Below are positions 41,656-50,431 of a DNA stretch of 56,095 nucleotides, piece by piece (the stretch's first letter is position 1; each line of letters opens with the position of its first letter). Both the position numbers and the translations under genes were made by a program. Below the pieces are notes generated by a model. That model searched no databases and was not told the origin of the DNA. It saw nothing but the letters and a program-made list of their open reading frames with translations. The stretch is from the NCBI GenBank assembly GCA_022791475.1, contig JAAVZD010000020.1, positions 1 through 56,095 of the forward strand, read 5' to 3'. Source of the DNA: Clostridia bacterium. GTDB taxonomy: Bacteria > Bacillota_A > Clostridia > TANB77 > CAG-508.

Positions 41656-42243
41656 ATGAACATATTTATAACATTAGCAATATTACTAGCAAATGCAATA
41701 GCAATAACGCTTGTATACCAATTTGTAAAAGGATTACCAAAAATGGAAAAGATAATATTTATAGGGGTAAGCTTTGCAATTATGTATGTACTAGTTTCTA
41801 TTAGCTATTGGATAAGTGGTTTTGGAATAAGAGAAAATGTAAATGAAGCACTTAAAAATTTCATAATATATATTTTTGTTCCAGTAAATATAATAATACT
41901 AATTCCATTTGTAGCAAGAAAATACTATAAATGGAGACAAAATGAAATTGGTAAAGAAAGCTTAATAACAAGAATTATAATAGTTTCAATAATAGGCGTT
42001 TTAATATTAGCAGTAGAAACAATATATATTAAGGAAATAAAAAAAGATATTGATGAATTAGCAAAGCCTGCAGTTCTTACTGAAGAAAAACAAAATGAGG
42101 CTCCAATTCCACCAATGGAAAATACAGTAACAAATGAAGAAATACAAAAAAGAGAAGAATATAATAATAGTTTAAAAACAATTAACAATAAAATAAGTGA
42201 AACAATAGAAAATAATATAGCAATAAATGAGCAAGAATATTAA
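41656..42243 (+). CDS. hypothetical membrane protein
   Basis: A 195-residue protein with about four transmembrane segments (near 1-20, 34-54, 72-94 and 112-132) and a hydrophilic C-terminal tail (about 135-195) rich in Glu, Asn and Gln. No family recognised. GAGGAAAAA precedes the ATG. It lies between mutL and miaA, separated from both by repeat elements, so co-transcription is possible but not shown. Confidence 0.7.
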   Translation: MNIFITLAILLANAIAITLVYQFVKGLPKMEKIIFIGVSFAIMYVLVSISYWISGFGIRENVNEALKNFIIYIFVPVNIIILIPFVARKYYKWRQNEIGKESLITRIIIVSIIGVLILAVETIYIKEIKKDIDELAKPAVLTEEKQNEAPIPPMENTVTNEEIQKREEYNNSLKTINNKISETIENNIAINEQEY

Positions 42244-42259
42244 TTGAAATATTAAGAAT

Positions 42260-42310
42260 GGCGTAATTCGGTAAATTGTCTTAGGTATTCCTAACCGATT
42301 AAGCCCCTAC
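42260..42310 (-). repeat. type A GTAGGGG-family repeat (reversed)
   Basis: Minus strand: GTAGGGGCTTAATCGGTTAG, GAATACCTAAGACAATTT and ACCGAATTACGCC. This is one of the best copies of the type A consensus and lies just before miaA. Confidence 0.85.
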
Positions 42311-42359
42311 AGTAAATTGCCTAAAGGTATATAATTTAAATTAAAAAATGGAGAAAAAT

Positions 42360-43280
42360 ATGCAAAAACAAAAAGTAATTATAATAGGTGGACCTACAGC
42401 TTCAGGTAAAACTTCACTTTCAATAGAACTTGCGAAAAAAATAAATGGGGAAATAATATCAGCAGATTCAATGCAAATATATAAAGATATGAACATTGGA
42501 ACAGCAAAACCCGAAAAAGAGGAAATGCAAGGAATACTACACCATATGCTAGATTTTGTAAGCCCAGAAGAAAGGTATAGTGTTGCAGATTACAACAAGC
42601 AAGCAAAGAAAGCAATAAAAGAAATTTTGAAAAAAGGTAAAGTACCAATAGTAGTTGGGGGTACAGGTTTATATATAGAAACACTTATATATGAAATAGA
42701 GTTTTTAAATATAGAAACTGATTTAGAATATAGAAAAGAATTAGAAAAAATTGCAGAAGAAAAAGGTTTAGAATATCTATACAATAAAGCACAAAAAATA
42801 GATAAAACTGCAATGGAAAAAATAAGTATAAATGACAAAAAAAGAATTTTAAGGGTATTAGAACTATATCATCAAACAGGAAAAACAAAAACGCAGTTAG
42901 ATAAAGAATCAAGAAAAGAACCAGAATATGATTACAAGCTTTTTGCAATAGATATAGATAGAGAAATTCTTTATGATAGAATAAATAGAAGAGTAGATAT
43001 AATGTTAGAAAAAGGCTTAGTACAAGAAGTTGAAAATATATGTGAAAAATATAATGAATTTCCAACAGCAATGCAAGGTTTAGGCTATAAAGAAGTAGTA
43101 GAATATTTAGAAGGACAAGCCACATATGAAGAAATGGTAGAAAAAATCAAAACAGAATCAAGAAGATATGCAAAAAGGCAATTAACATGGTTTAGAAAAT
43201 ATAAAAACTTGACATGGCTTAATGGACTAGAAGCAGCAGAAAAAAATATTGATATTATTATTAATAAATATAATAATTAA
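42360..43280 (+). CDS. miaA: tRNA dimethylallyltransferase
   Basis: MiaA adds the dimethylallyl group to A37 of tRNAs reading UNN codons. 306 residues from the ATG at 42360, which follows GGAGA; an in-frame ATG twelve bases earlier overlaps that ribosome binding site. Motifs: P-loop IIIGGPTASGKTSL, GEIISADSMQIYKDMNIGTA, HHMLDFVSP, VVGGTGLYIETLI, and MQGLGYKEVVEYLEG near the C-terminus. Confidence 0.96.
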   Translation: MQKQKVIIIGGPTASGKTSLSIELAKKINGEIISADSMQIYKDMNIGTAKPEKEEMQGILHHMLDFVSPEERYSVADYNKQAKKAIKEILKKGKVPIVVGGTGLYIETLIYEIEFLNIETDLEYRKELEKIAEEKGLEYLYNKAQKIDKTAMEKISINDKKRILRVLELYHQTGKTKTQLDKESRKEPEYDYKLFAIDIDREILYDRINRRVDIMLEKGLVQEVENICEKYNEFPTAMQGLGYKEVVEYLEGQATYEEMVEKIKTESRRYAKRQLTWFRKYKNLTWLNGLEAAEKNIDIIINKYNN

Positions 43281-43288
43281 ATAAAGGA

Positions 43289-44527
43289 ATGATAATAAAA
43301 GTGAAAAAAAAGAAGAAAAATAATAATGTAAAATTTATAGTAATATTAATACTTGCAATATTATTACTTATATACATTGTTTATGCAATTATTAATTTAA
43401 TAATAAATCCAACAGCTACATTCTTAGTTGAAAATGGAAAAATATCATTTGAAGAAACTGTTCAAGGCTATATAATTAGAGATGAAACAGTTATAAAAGG
43501 TCAAAACTATAAAAATGGTATATCAGAAATAAAATCAGAAGGAGAAAAAGTAGCAAAAGGAGAAGCAATATTTAGATATTATACAAATGGAGAAGAAGGT
43601 TTATTACAAAAAATAAGTGAACTAGATATAAAAATACGTGAGGCCATGGAAAAAGAAAATGACATATACAATGGAGACATCAGAACACTAGAGAGTCAAA
43701 TACATAAAAAAATATATGAAGTAAGTGGTGTAAATAATCTTCAAACAATAAAAGAATCTAAAACAGAATTAAATAATATAATAACTAAAAAAGCTAAAAT
43801 AGCAGGAGAAAAAAGTCCTTCAGGCTCATATTTAAAACAATTAATAGATGAAAGAAGTACATATGAAAACCAACTAAATAGTGGTTCAGAATATTTAACA
43901 GCTACAAGGTCAGGAGTAGTATCATATAGAGTAGATGGGTTAGAACAAGTTCTTACTCCTTCAAATTTAGCTTCACTTAGTAAATCAATGCTTAAAGAAT
44001 TAAAAATAAAAACAGGGGAAATAGTAGCTACAAATGAAGAAAGTGGAAAAATAATAGATAATTTTTATTGTGATATAGCATGTATATTGCCAAATGAGAA
44101 TTTAGAATTAGCAAATATAAAAGTAGGAAGTAATTTAAAAATAAGGTTATCAAATTTTACAGAATTGACTGGAAAAGTAGAATATATAGTAGCAGAAGAC
44201 GAAAATGAAAGTATAGTAGTATTTAAAATAGATAAATGTGTAGAAGACTTAATTAATTATAGAAAAATATCTTTTGATATAATATGGTGGAGTGCAAGTG
44301 GCCTAAAAGTACCAAACTCAGCTATAAAATATGAAGATGATATAGCATATATTATAAGAAAAAGAGTAGGATATACAGATAATATATATGTAAAAGTATT
44401 AAAACAAAATGAAAATTATTCTATAATAGAAAATTATACAAGAGATGAACTAATAGAAAAAGGAATATCAAAGGAAAAACTAAATTACAGAAAAACAATT
44501 TCATTATATGATGAATTGGAAAGTTAG
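43289..44527 (+). CDS. HlyD-like membrane-fusion protein
   Basis: A 412-residue protein with a basic N-terminus, one transmembrane segment (about 18-40) and an extracytoplasmic part with a lipoyl-like/barrel-sandwich segment, a coiled-coil insertion (about 115-200) and a TATRSGVVSYRVDG second lipoyl half. The layout is that of HlyD-type adaptor proteins in Clostridia. No transporter partner lies next to it, so its role is open. The start is uncertain: ATG at 43289 is right against AAAGGA; GTG at 43301 is twelve bases from it. Confidence 0.75.
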   Translation: MIIKVKKKKKNNNVKFIVILILAILLLIYIVYAIINLIINPTATFLVENGKISFEETVQGYIIRDETVIKGQNYKNGISEIKSEGEKVAKGEAIFRYYTNGEEGLLQKISELDIKIREAMEKENDIYNGDIRTLESQIHKKIYEVSGVNNLQTIKESKTELNNIITKKAKIAGEKSPSGSYLKQLIDERSTYENQLNSGSEYLTATRSGVVSYRVDGLEQVLTPSNLASLSKSMLKELKIKTGEIVATNEESGKIIDNFYCDIACILPNENLELANIKVGSNLKIRLSNFTELTGKVEYIVAEDENESIVVFKIDKCVEDLINYRKISFDIIWWSASGLKVPNSAIKYEDDIAYIIRKRVGYTDNIYVKVLKQNENYSIIENYTRDELIEKGISKEKLNYRKTISLYDELES

Positions 44528-44574
44528 TATTAATGGGAACATTACAATAAAAATATTAATATGGGGGTGAGTTT

Positions 44575-45981
44575 GTGTTTACATTAAAAGAACTAGAGAA
44601 ATATACTAATGGAAGAATTATAAATGGAAATGAGAATAAAAGAATCACTCACTATTGCGTAAATTATAAATTTAATATGAAAGACGGATTTTATATTCCA
44701 ATAGATTTTCATGGTGTAAATAGAGAAATTTATATTATAGATTCAGTAAAACATGGTGGAATAGGTTTTATGATTGATAAAAATTCTATTGATTATGAAA
44801 TGATAATTAAAGAAACAAAAAAAGTAAATCCCAATATATGCATTCTAGAAGTTGATAGTGTAAATGATTCAATATATAGTCTTGCAAAAATAAATAGAAA
44901 GCTAAATATTGAAAAACCAATAATAGGGATTACTGGTAGTGTAGGAAAAACTACTATGAGCTGTATGTTATCAAATATCTTAAAAAAGGAAAAAAGAGTA
45001 TTACATGATTTTGATAATAGAAATATGAATACTAAAGTTTTAATATCAAGTGATTTAATGCACTTAGAAAATTATGATATAGCAGTTGTTGAAATGGGAA
45101 CATCTAAGCCTGGGAATATGACTATTTTATCTGAATTAGTTCAACCATCAATAGGCGTAATTACAACTATAGGCACAGCTCATTTAAATAATTTTCATAC
45201 AAAAGAGAACATTTTAAATGATAAAATACATATAACTGATTACTTTAAAGAAGAAAAAATATTATTTGTTAACAGTGATAATGATTTACTAGATACCTTA
45301 CAAGAATCTGAAGATTATAAAATAGTAAAATGTTCTATAAATGAAGCTAGTAATGTTGTTGAAAATAAAGAGGGAATTTCATTTAACATTGATATATATA
45401 ATAAAAAGACAAAATTTAACTTACAACTTTTTAGTTTGCACTATTTATCAAGTATTGTTATTGCAATAAGAATAGCAGAACATTATAAAATAAAATACCA
45501 AAATATAATTGATGGTATTAAAGAATTTAAACCTATAGATGGTAGACAAAAAATATTAAGAAACATTGATAACGATTTAATATTAATTGATGATTCATAT
45601 AGTTCGAGTTTTGAATCAGCAAAATTGGGATTAGATACAGCCAATAAGTTAAATAGTAATAGAAAAATAGCAGTTTTAGGTAAAATGGCGGCATATGGAG
45701 AAGAAGCTGACTATTTACATGAAGAACTAGGAAGGTATTTTAATAACTTAAGTTTTGATTATTTATATTTGACGGGAGAATATTCTAAACGAATTTTTAA
45801 AGGTGCATTAAATTGCTTTGAAGAGAAAAAAATAAAAAAATTTAAAACGCAAGAATTGTTATTAGAAGATTTAGAGAGTAATATACAAAAAGGAGATTTA
45901 ATTTATATTAAAGCAGCACATACACAAAACTTTTCTAATATAGTAAAGGAATTAAAGAGTAAATACAATCTTATTAACTAA
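44575..45981 (+). CDS. MurF-like Mur ligase family protein
   Basis: A 468-residue Mur ligase. The GTG start follows GGGGGTGAG. Motifs correspond to MurF: P-loop PIIGITGSVGKTTMSCML (about 120-137), VVEMGTSKPGNM, IGTAHLNNFHTKENI, LIDDSYSSSFESAKLGLD and AVLGKMAAYGEEADYLHEEL. MurF adds D-Ala-D-Ala to the UDP-MurNAc tripeptide. Sequence motifs deviate from the usual ones (NRNMNTKV for the GNYNNEIG region), so it may be a paralogue with another amino-acid substrate rather than the housekeeping enzyme. Codon use is a little less A-rich than neighbours. Confidence 0.8.
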   Translation: MFTLKELEKYTNGRIINGNENKRITHYCVNYKFNMKDGFYIPIDFHGVNREIYIIDSVKHGGIGFMIDKNSIDYEMIIKETKKVNPNICILEVDSVNDSIYSLAKINRKLNIEKPIIGITGSVGKTTMSCMLSNILKKEKRVLHDFDNRNMNTKVLISSDLMHLENYDIAVVEMGTSKPGNMTILSELVQPSIGVITTIGTAHLNNFHTKENILNDKIHITDYFKEEKILFVNSDNDLLDTLQESEDYKIVKCSINEASNVVENKEGISFNIDIYNKKTKFNLQLFSLHYLSSIVIAIRIAEHYKIKYQNIIDGIKEFKPIDGRQKILRNIDNDLILIDDSYSSSFESAKLGLDTANKLNSNRKIAVLGKMAAYGEEADYLHEELGRYFNNLSFDYLYLTGEYSKRIFKGALNCFEEKKIKKFKTQELLLEDLESNIQKGDLIYIKAAHTQNFSNIVKELKSKYNLIN

Positions 45982-46008
45982 AAACAAATTTAATACAAAA
46001 GTTCTAAC

Positions 46009-46058
46009 AAAGCCTCTATAAGAATACAATTAAACAAAAGTATTCTTATGGAGGTTTT
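46009..46058 (+). promoter_or_regulatory. stem-loop covering the spoIIID ribosome binding site
   Basis: Left arm AAGCCTCTATAAGAATAC (46010-46027) pairs over 18 bases with right arm GTATTCTTATGGAGGTTT (46040-46057). The only two departures from perfect complementarity are G-U wobble pairs in the plus-strand RNA, which would be A-C mismatches in minus-strand RNA. The right arm contains the GGAGG of spoIIID. It could act as a terminator for the ligase gene or as a translational lock on spoIIID. Confidence 0.65.
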
Positions 46059-46065
46059 CGTAAAA

Positions 46066-46335
46066 ATGAAAGGTTACTCAATAGAAGAACGTGCGATAGA
46101 GCTTGCACAGTATATTATAGATTCAAAAGATACGGTAAGAGGAGCTGCGAAAAAATTTGGTGTAAGTAAATCGACTGTACACAAAGATTTAAGTGAACGA
46201 ATTTTAAAGATAAACCCTGCATTAGCATTGGAAGTAAGAGAAATATTAGATGAAAATAAAGCTGAAAGACACATAAGAGGAGGAATGGCAACAAAAATGA
46301 AATATAGCCATATGAAAGAAGACAAAGTAGGTTAA
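46066..46335 (+). CDS. spoIIID: sporulation transcription factor SpoIIID
   Basis: An 89-residue SpoIIID, the mother-cell regulator acting between sigma E and sigma K. The HTH is GAAKKFGVSKSTVHKDLSER at about 24-43, and the C-terminal basic helix is RHIRGGMATKMKY. The ATG at 46066 is chosen because GGAGG lies ten bases before it; the upstream ATG at 46048 overlaps that GGAGG. The ribosome binding site lies in a strong stem-loop. Confidence 0.95.
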   Translation: MKGYSIEERAIELAQYIIDSKDTVRGAAKKFGVSKSTVHKDLSERILKINPALALEVREILDENKAERHIRGGMATKMKYSHMKEDKVG

Positions 46336-46354
46336 ATAAAAAAATTACAAAAAG

Positions 46355-46422
46355 TTAAGTCAAAAGGGACGGGGTAAATTGACACTCGTATAGGTATCAA
46401 TTTGCACCATCCCTTTTGACTT
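46355..46422 (+). repeat. GGGAC-family inverted repeat/terminator
   Basis: TAAGTCAAAAGGGACGGGG ... CATCCCTTTTGACTTA with an internal AAATTGACAC/GTATCAATTT arm. It lies between convergent spoIIID and the zinc-ribbon gene. Confidence 0.7.
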
Positions 46423-46439
46423 ACTTTTTAATTTTATAA

Positions 46440-46601
46440 TTAGTTATTAAAATTGTTTCTTTGAGCTTTTCTAGCTTTTCTGCAATCACTGCATCTTTGT
46501 GGTTCATTTGTAAACCCTTTTTCACTATAAAATTGTTGTTCACCAGCAGTAAAAACAAATTCAGCACCACAATCTTTACATACTAAAGTTTTATCTTCCA
46601 T
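46440..46601 (-). CDS. small zinc-ribbon protein
   Basis: A 53-residue protein: MEDKTLVCKDCGAEFVFTAG, then EKGFTNEPQRCSDCRKARK. Two CxxC pairs about 27 residues apart make a zinc ribbon of the short clostridial family with QxFYxxKGF, often labelled cytochrome c551-like or zinc-ribbon domain protein. Function unknown. The ATG at 46601 follows AAGGAGGT by about ten bases. Confidence 0.85.
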   Translation of the reverse strand: MEDKTLVCKDCGAEFVFTAGEQQFYSEKGFTNEPQRCSDCRKARKAQRNNFNN

Positions 46602-46809
46602 AATATAGATTACCTCCTTCACTAATTTCTAGATTTAACATCTTTTGACACATTGACTCCATAAACTTTTAGAATAGAAGGAAATGATCTACTAAATAAT
46701 TAAAAATATTTAAACCTTAAAGGTCTTATTAATTATACAACAAAAGTTAAATAAAAACAAGAGAAAACTGTAATATAAATATGTAACAATTCTACAATAT
46801 TCGACATAT

Positions 46810-46818
46810 CATATAATA
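46810..46818 (+). promoter_or_regulatory. possible sigma K -10 element of yabG
   Basis: CATATAATA fits the sigma K -10 pattern CATANNNTA and lies 22 bases before the yabG start. yabG is sigma K dependent in B. subtilis. The -35 (AC) is too short to confirm. Confidence 0.4.
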
Positions 46819-46839
46819 GCAAATATATGAGGTGAAAAT

Positions 46840-47712
46840 ATGAGAAAATTTAGAAAAGGAGACATAGTAGGGAGAATCTCATATAACAAAGATGTTATTT
46901 TTGAGATTACTAATATAATAAAGACAAGCAATAATAAAGACATATATATATTAAAAGGGTTAACACACAGAATTGAAGCAGATAGCCCGGCAGAAGACTT
47001 AGAAATAATAGATAAAAGAATAGTTAATAAAAAAGTAAAACATATAGAAAATCAAATTTTAGAAAGAATTGAAAAATATATGCGAGATGAAGGATACAGT
47101 GTTAAAACAAGAAGGAAATTTTTCGACTTTTCAGAAAATAATAAAAGAGGATTTAAAAAAATATATACAGGAAGAATATTGCATTTAGATGGGGATAAAA
47201 GATATAGTAATAAATCTATGAAATATTATAAAAGTTTAGGTTTAGATGCAATTGTTAAAAATATACCAGAAAATAAACAAGCTAAAGTAATTAGAATGTT
47301 ATTAGATAGATATAACCCAGATATAATTGTTATAACTGGCCATGATGGAATGATAAAAAAAGGAACAGGCTTCAATGATATATACAACTACAGAAATTCA
47401 AGACATTTTATAAATACTGTATATGAAGCAAGAAAATGGTGTGAAGAAAAGTCAAAAGATATAGCAATTTTTGCAGGAGCATGCCAAAGCTATTATGAAG
47501 CAATAATGTCAGCAGGAGCAAACTTTGCATCATCTCCAAAAAGAATAATGATAGATTTTATAGACCCACTAATAGTTGCAGAAAGAATAGCGTTAACTGA
47601 TAATACAAGATATTTGACAATAAGAGATATAGAAGAAGAATTACGAGACGGCAGAGACGGAGTTGATGGAATAGGCAGTATGGGGAAAAAAACAATAATT
47701 AATAGTGAATAA
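46840..47712 (+). CDS. yabG: sporulation-specific protease YabG
   Basis: A 290-residue YabG, the cysteine protease that trims spore coat or cortex-associated proteins. Typical stretches are MRKFRKGDIVGRISYNKDV at the start, GRILHLDGDKRYSNKSMKYY, DIIVITGHDGMIKKGTGFND, IFAGACQSYYEAIMSAGANF with the likely catalytic Cys, and ASSPKRIMIDFIDPLIVAE. The ATG follows GAGGTG. The order yabG-veg-sipL matches that of Clostridioides difficile. Confidence 0.95.
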   Translation: MRKFRKGDIVGRISYNKDVIFEITNIIKTSNNKDIYILKGLTHRIEADSPAEDLEIIDKRIVNKKVKHIENQILERIEKYMRDEGYSVKTRRKFFDFSENNKRGFKKIYTGRILHLDGDKRYSNKSMKYYKSLGLDAIVKNIPENKQAKVIRMLLDRYNPDIIVITGHDGMIKKGTGFNDIYNYRNSRHFINTVYEARKWCEEKSKDIAIFAGACQSYYEAIMSAGANFASSPKRIMIDFIDPLIVAERIALTDNTRYLTIRDIEEELRDGRDGVDGIGSMGKKTIINSE

Positions 47713-47746
47713 TTATTCATCATTCATTATTCACTATTCATTAATT

Positions 47747-47800
47747 GTATGGGGTCGCAGCAATTGGCGACCCGCTCTTCGAAGAAACTACTTAAATAAA
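47747..47800 (+). repeat. type B GTAGGGG-family repeat with GAAT-rich tract
   Basis: GTATGGGGTCGCAGCAATTG, GCGACCCGCTCTTCGAAG and AAACTACTTAAATAAA. It is preceded by TTATTCATCATTCATTATTC (47711-47741), the reverse form of the simple tract near 27822. Confidence 0.8.
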
Positions 47801-47929
47801 ATAGCCTTATAATAATCCATCAAACAATGCTTTGTAACAAACTAGAAACAATATTGTAACACAATTGTAACAAAACTACAAAACCCTTGAAAATAGCGAC
47901 TTACAAGAAATTACATTAAACAAGTTCTT

Positions 47930-47958
47930 TTGACAAAAAAGCATACTTATGATAGAAT
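47930..47958 (+). promoter_or_regulatory. promoter of veg
   Basis: TTGACA, 17-base spacer, TAGAAT with extended TGA; a very strong vegetative promoter. CCTATC and GATAGG near the start could form a hairpin around the ribosome binding site. Confidence 0.85.
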
Positions 47959-47988
47959 AAGCCTATCTTAAGGGAGTAGGTGATAGGT

Positions 47989-48270
47989 ATGATTTGTAGA
48001 AGTGATATCTCAAATTTAAAAACTGATATAGGAGATATGATTGGGAAAAAAATTATTGTAAAAGGTTCTTTAGGAAGAAGTAAAACTTTTGAAAAAGAAG
48101 CTACAATAGAAAAAGCATATCCAAATATATTTGTAGTAAAATACAATGAAAACGAAAGAAATGTTACCTATAGTTACACAGATGTATTAACAAGAACAGT
48201 TCAAGTTGATGTATTTGATGGTGAAAATTATAATCCTTTAGTTCTACCAACAGTAACAGCAAAGGTATAA
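47989..48270 (+). CDS. veg: Veg family protein
   Basis: A 93-residue Veg protein, MICRSDISNLKTDIGDMIGK, with KIIVKGSLGRSKTFEKEATIE, PNIFVVKY and VTYSYTDVLTRTVQV. In B. subtilis Veg is highly expressed and linked to biofilm gene control; its molecular action is not settled. The ATG at 47989 follows GGGAGTAGGTGATAGG; a GTG at 47980 lies in that stretch. The promoter upstream is near consensus, as in B. subtilis. Confidence 0.9.
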   Translation: MICRSDISNLKTDIGDMIGKKIIVKGSLGRSKTFEKEATIEKAYPNIFVVKYNENERNVTYSYTDVLTRTVQVDVFDGENYNPLVLPTVTAKV

Positions 48271-48356
48271 GATAAAAAAGTTCCTAGAAATAGGAATTTT
48301 TTTTATGCACGTACAATATACTTATTACTAATAGAATGTAAAGGAGGTATATTGTT

Positions 48357-49886
48357 ATGTCAGTAGAGGCTACAAAGGAGACTCTATGTATCAACCAAAT
48401 AATTGGAAAAAAGATAGATACAGCTATTATAGAAGAGGATTTTGTTGTTCCAGATATAAAACCAGATATTTTAAATACAATAAATACAGATGCTAATATT
48501 TGTATTTATAAAAAAGAAGTTATGGACGGAAAAATAAAAATTGAAGGTTCAATAAATGCTTATATAATGTATTTAGCAGATGATGAACAATCAGAAGTAA
48601 GGAGCTTAAATACTACTTTAGACTTTTCACAAATAATAGACTTTGAAAGTTTACGAATAGGTATGATGGTTGAAAGCAATTTAAGTATAAAACAAATTGA
48701 ATGTAGAGTATTAAACGGAAGAAAAATAAATGTAAGAGCAATACTAGATATTGATTTAAAGGCATATTCAAACGACAACTTAGAATTTATGGAAGGAATA
48801 AATGATATAAAAGACATACAATTACTAAAGAGACACTTTGATGTTAATTCACTTTTAGGAACAGGAAATACAAAAGTATACGCAAAAGATACAATAGTAA
48901 TAGACAACATAGATGAACTCATGGAAATAATGAAGGTAAATATAGAAATAAAAAATGAAGAAACAAAAGTAAGCTATAATAAAATATTAGTAAAAGCAGA
49001 TGCAGAAGTAAAAATAATGTATTTAACGACAGATAATAGAATTTGTTCAAAAACAACATTAATACCTATTATGGGATTTATAGATATGCAAGATGTAACA
49101 GATGAAAATATTTGTGATATCAAATTTGAAATTAAAAATATATTATTAAAACCAAATAGCATAGAAGAACATTCAATATATGCAGAAATAGAAATAGATG
49201 TAGTAGCATGTGTATATCAAAATAAAAGTTTAGATATAATACAAGACTTATATAGCCCAACTATAAATTTAGCATATAAACAAAAAATAATAAAAGCAAT
49301 AGCTAAAAGGGAAATAGTAAAAGACTTGTGTAACATACGCGAAAAACAAGTAATTCCGGAAATAGGAAGCAATAAAATATATGACATAGATATAAAACCA
49401 GTTATACTTAATCAAAATATATTATCAGACAGAATTATATATGGAGGGGAAGTAGAAGTAAAATTATTATTTGCATCAAGTAATAGCTCAAAAATAGATT
49501 CTAAAATAATAACTCTTCCATTTGACTTTAATATGAACTGCCCAGGAATAAACAATGAAGCAGGAATAAATACACGAATGCAAGTATCTACAAAAGACTT
49601 TGTAATAATGCCAGATGAAAGCATAGATATAAAAATAGACTTAGAGTTTATAGCAGACACATTTAGAAACGAAGATATAAGCGTAATAGAAGAAGTAAAC
49701 ATAGAAGAAAATAGAAGCTCAGAAAGATATAGTATAATAATATACTTCGTAAAACCAGGAGACACTTTGTGGAAAATAGCAAAAAGATTCAGAAGCACAG
49801 TAAACGCAATTGCCACACTAAACAACGTAGAAGACGAAAAAAATCTACAAATAGGCCAGCAACTATTTATACCAATGTCGATTTAG
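48357..49886 (+). CDS. sipL: DUF3794 and LysM protein, SipL-like spore morphogenesis factor
   Basis: A 509-residue protein with DUF3794 domains (about 35-110, 170-270 and 320-420; IEEDFVVPDIKPDILN and KILVKADAEVKIMYLT are typical) and a C-terminal LysM domain at about 455-506 (YFVKPGDTLWKIAKRFRSTV). This architecture and the yabG-veg context match C. difficile SipL, which binds SpoIVA and tethers the coat to the forespore. AAGGAGG precedes the ATG. Without a comparison I call it SipL-like. Confidence 0.87.
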   Translation: MSVEATKETLCINQIIGKKIDTAIIEEDFVVPDIKPDILNTINTDANICIYKKEVMDGKIKIEGSINAYIMYLADDEQSEVRSLNTTLDFSQIIDFESLRIGMMVESNLSIKQIECRVLNGRKINVRAILDIDLKAYSNDNLEFMEGINDIKDIQLLKRHFDVNSLLGTGNTKVYAKDTIVIDNIDELMEIMKVNIEIKNEETKVSYNKILVKADAEVKIMYLTTDNRICSKTTLIPIMGFIDMQDVTDENICDIKFEIKNILLKPNSIEEHSIYAEIEIDVVACVYQNKSLDIIQDLYSPTINLAYKQKIIKAIAKREIVKDLCNIREKQVIPEIGSNKIYDIDIKPVILNQNILSDRIIYGGEVEVKLLFASSNSSKIDSKIITLPFDFNMNCPGINNEAGINTRMQVSTKDFVIMPDESIDIKIDLEFIADTFRNEDISVIEEVNIEENRSSERYSIIIYFVKPGDTLWKIAKRFRSTVNAIATLNNVEDEKNLQIGQQLFIPMSI

Positions 49887-49925
49887 AGGTTAGAAGTTAG
49901 AAATCGGAAGACAGAAAGAACATAT

Positions 49926-49977
49926 GTAAGGGCTTAATCGGTAATGAGTACTTAATAGGAATACCGAATTACGCCCT
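49926..49977 (+). repeat. type A GTAGGGG-family repeat
   Basis: GTAAGGGCTTAATCGGTAAT ... AGGAATACCGAATTACGCCC. A GTTAGAAGTTAGAAATCGG tract lies just before it. Confidence 0.8.
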
Positions 49978-50008
49978 TTCAAATCTTTATAAAAAATTAC
50001 TAAAAAGC

Positions 50009-50037
50009 TTGAAATTATGTTAATAACATGATATACT
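50009..50037 (+). promoter_or_regulatory. promoter of the 50-residue membrane ORF
   Basis: TTGAAA, 17-base spacer, TATACT. The leader that follows contains GTTAACAATTCT, also found in the leader at 55203, and a TCTGGAAA/TTTCCAGA hairpin just before the ribosome binding site. Confidence 0.7.
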
Positions 50038-50108
50038 ATTAGCATAGTAACTGTTAACAATTCTGGAAAATATTATTTCCAGACCAAGAAAAAAAGGAGA
50101 ACAACAAC

Positions 50109-50261
50109 ATGGTAGAAGCTATAGCGATAAGTATTGTACTTGTTTTAGTAATAATTGGTATACATGTATGCGCTCAATATTTTGATAAAGGAAAGCTAAA
50201 GCATTTGGGAATTTTTATGGCTTGCATGTTTTTAATTGTTGTAGTTATAATATTTTTATGA
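50109..50261 (+). CDS. 50-residue protein with two membrane helices
   Basis: MVEAIAISIVLVLVIIGIHV, then CAQYFDKGKLKHLG, then a second hydrophobic helix ending VVVIIFL: a helical hairpin. AAGGAG lies eight bases before the ATG; the gene has its own promoter and terminator, which supports expression. Family unknown. It is absent from the longer-ORF set because of size. Confidence 0.7.
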   Translation: MVEAIAISIVLVLVIIGIHVCAQYFDKGKLKHLGIFMACMFLIVVVIIFL

Positions 50262-50293
50262 AAAGGGTACTTTTAAATAAGTACCCTTTTTTC
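50261..50293 (+). terminator. Rho-independent terminator
   Basis: AAAAGGGTACTT and AAGTACCCTTTT with T-tail, directly after the 50-codon gene. Confidence 0.88.
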
Positions 50294-50317
50294 TTATAAT
50301 AAAAAATGATTTAAATT

Positions 50318-50345
50318 GTAGGGGCGGCTATTAGCCATCCACATA
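50318..50345 (+). repeat. short type B GTAGGGG fragment
   Basis: GTAGGGGCGGCTATTAGCCA then TCCACAT. Only the head and hairpin remain. Confidence 0.6.
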
Positions 50346-50431
50346 GTAAAGCCAATATTATTATTTTTATATAAAAAGAGAACTAAAACAAAAATATACT
50401 AATATAATAATAAAAAGAAAGGGAAAAAGCT

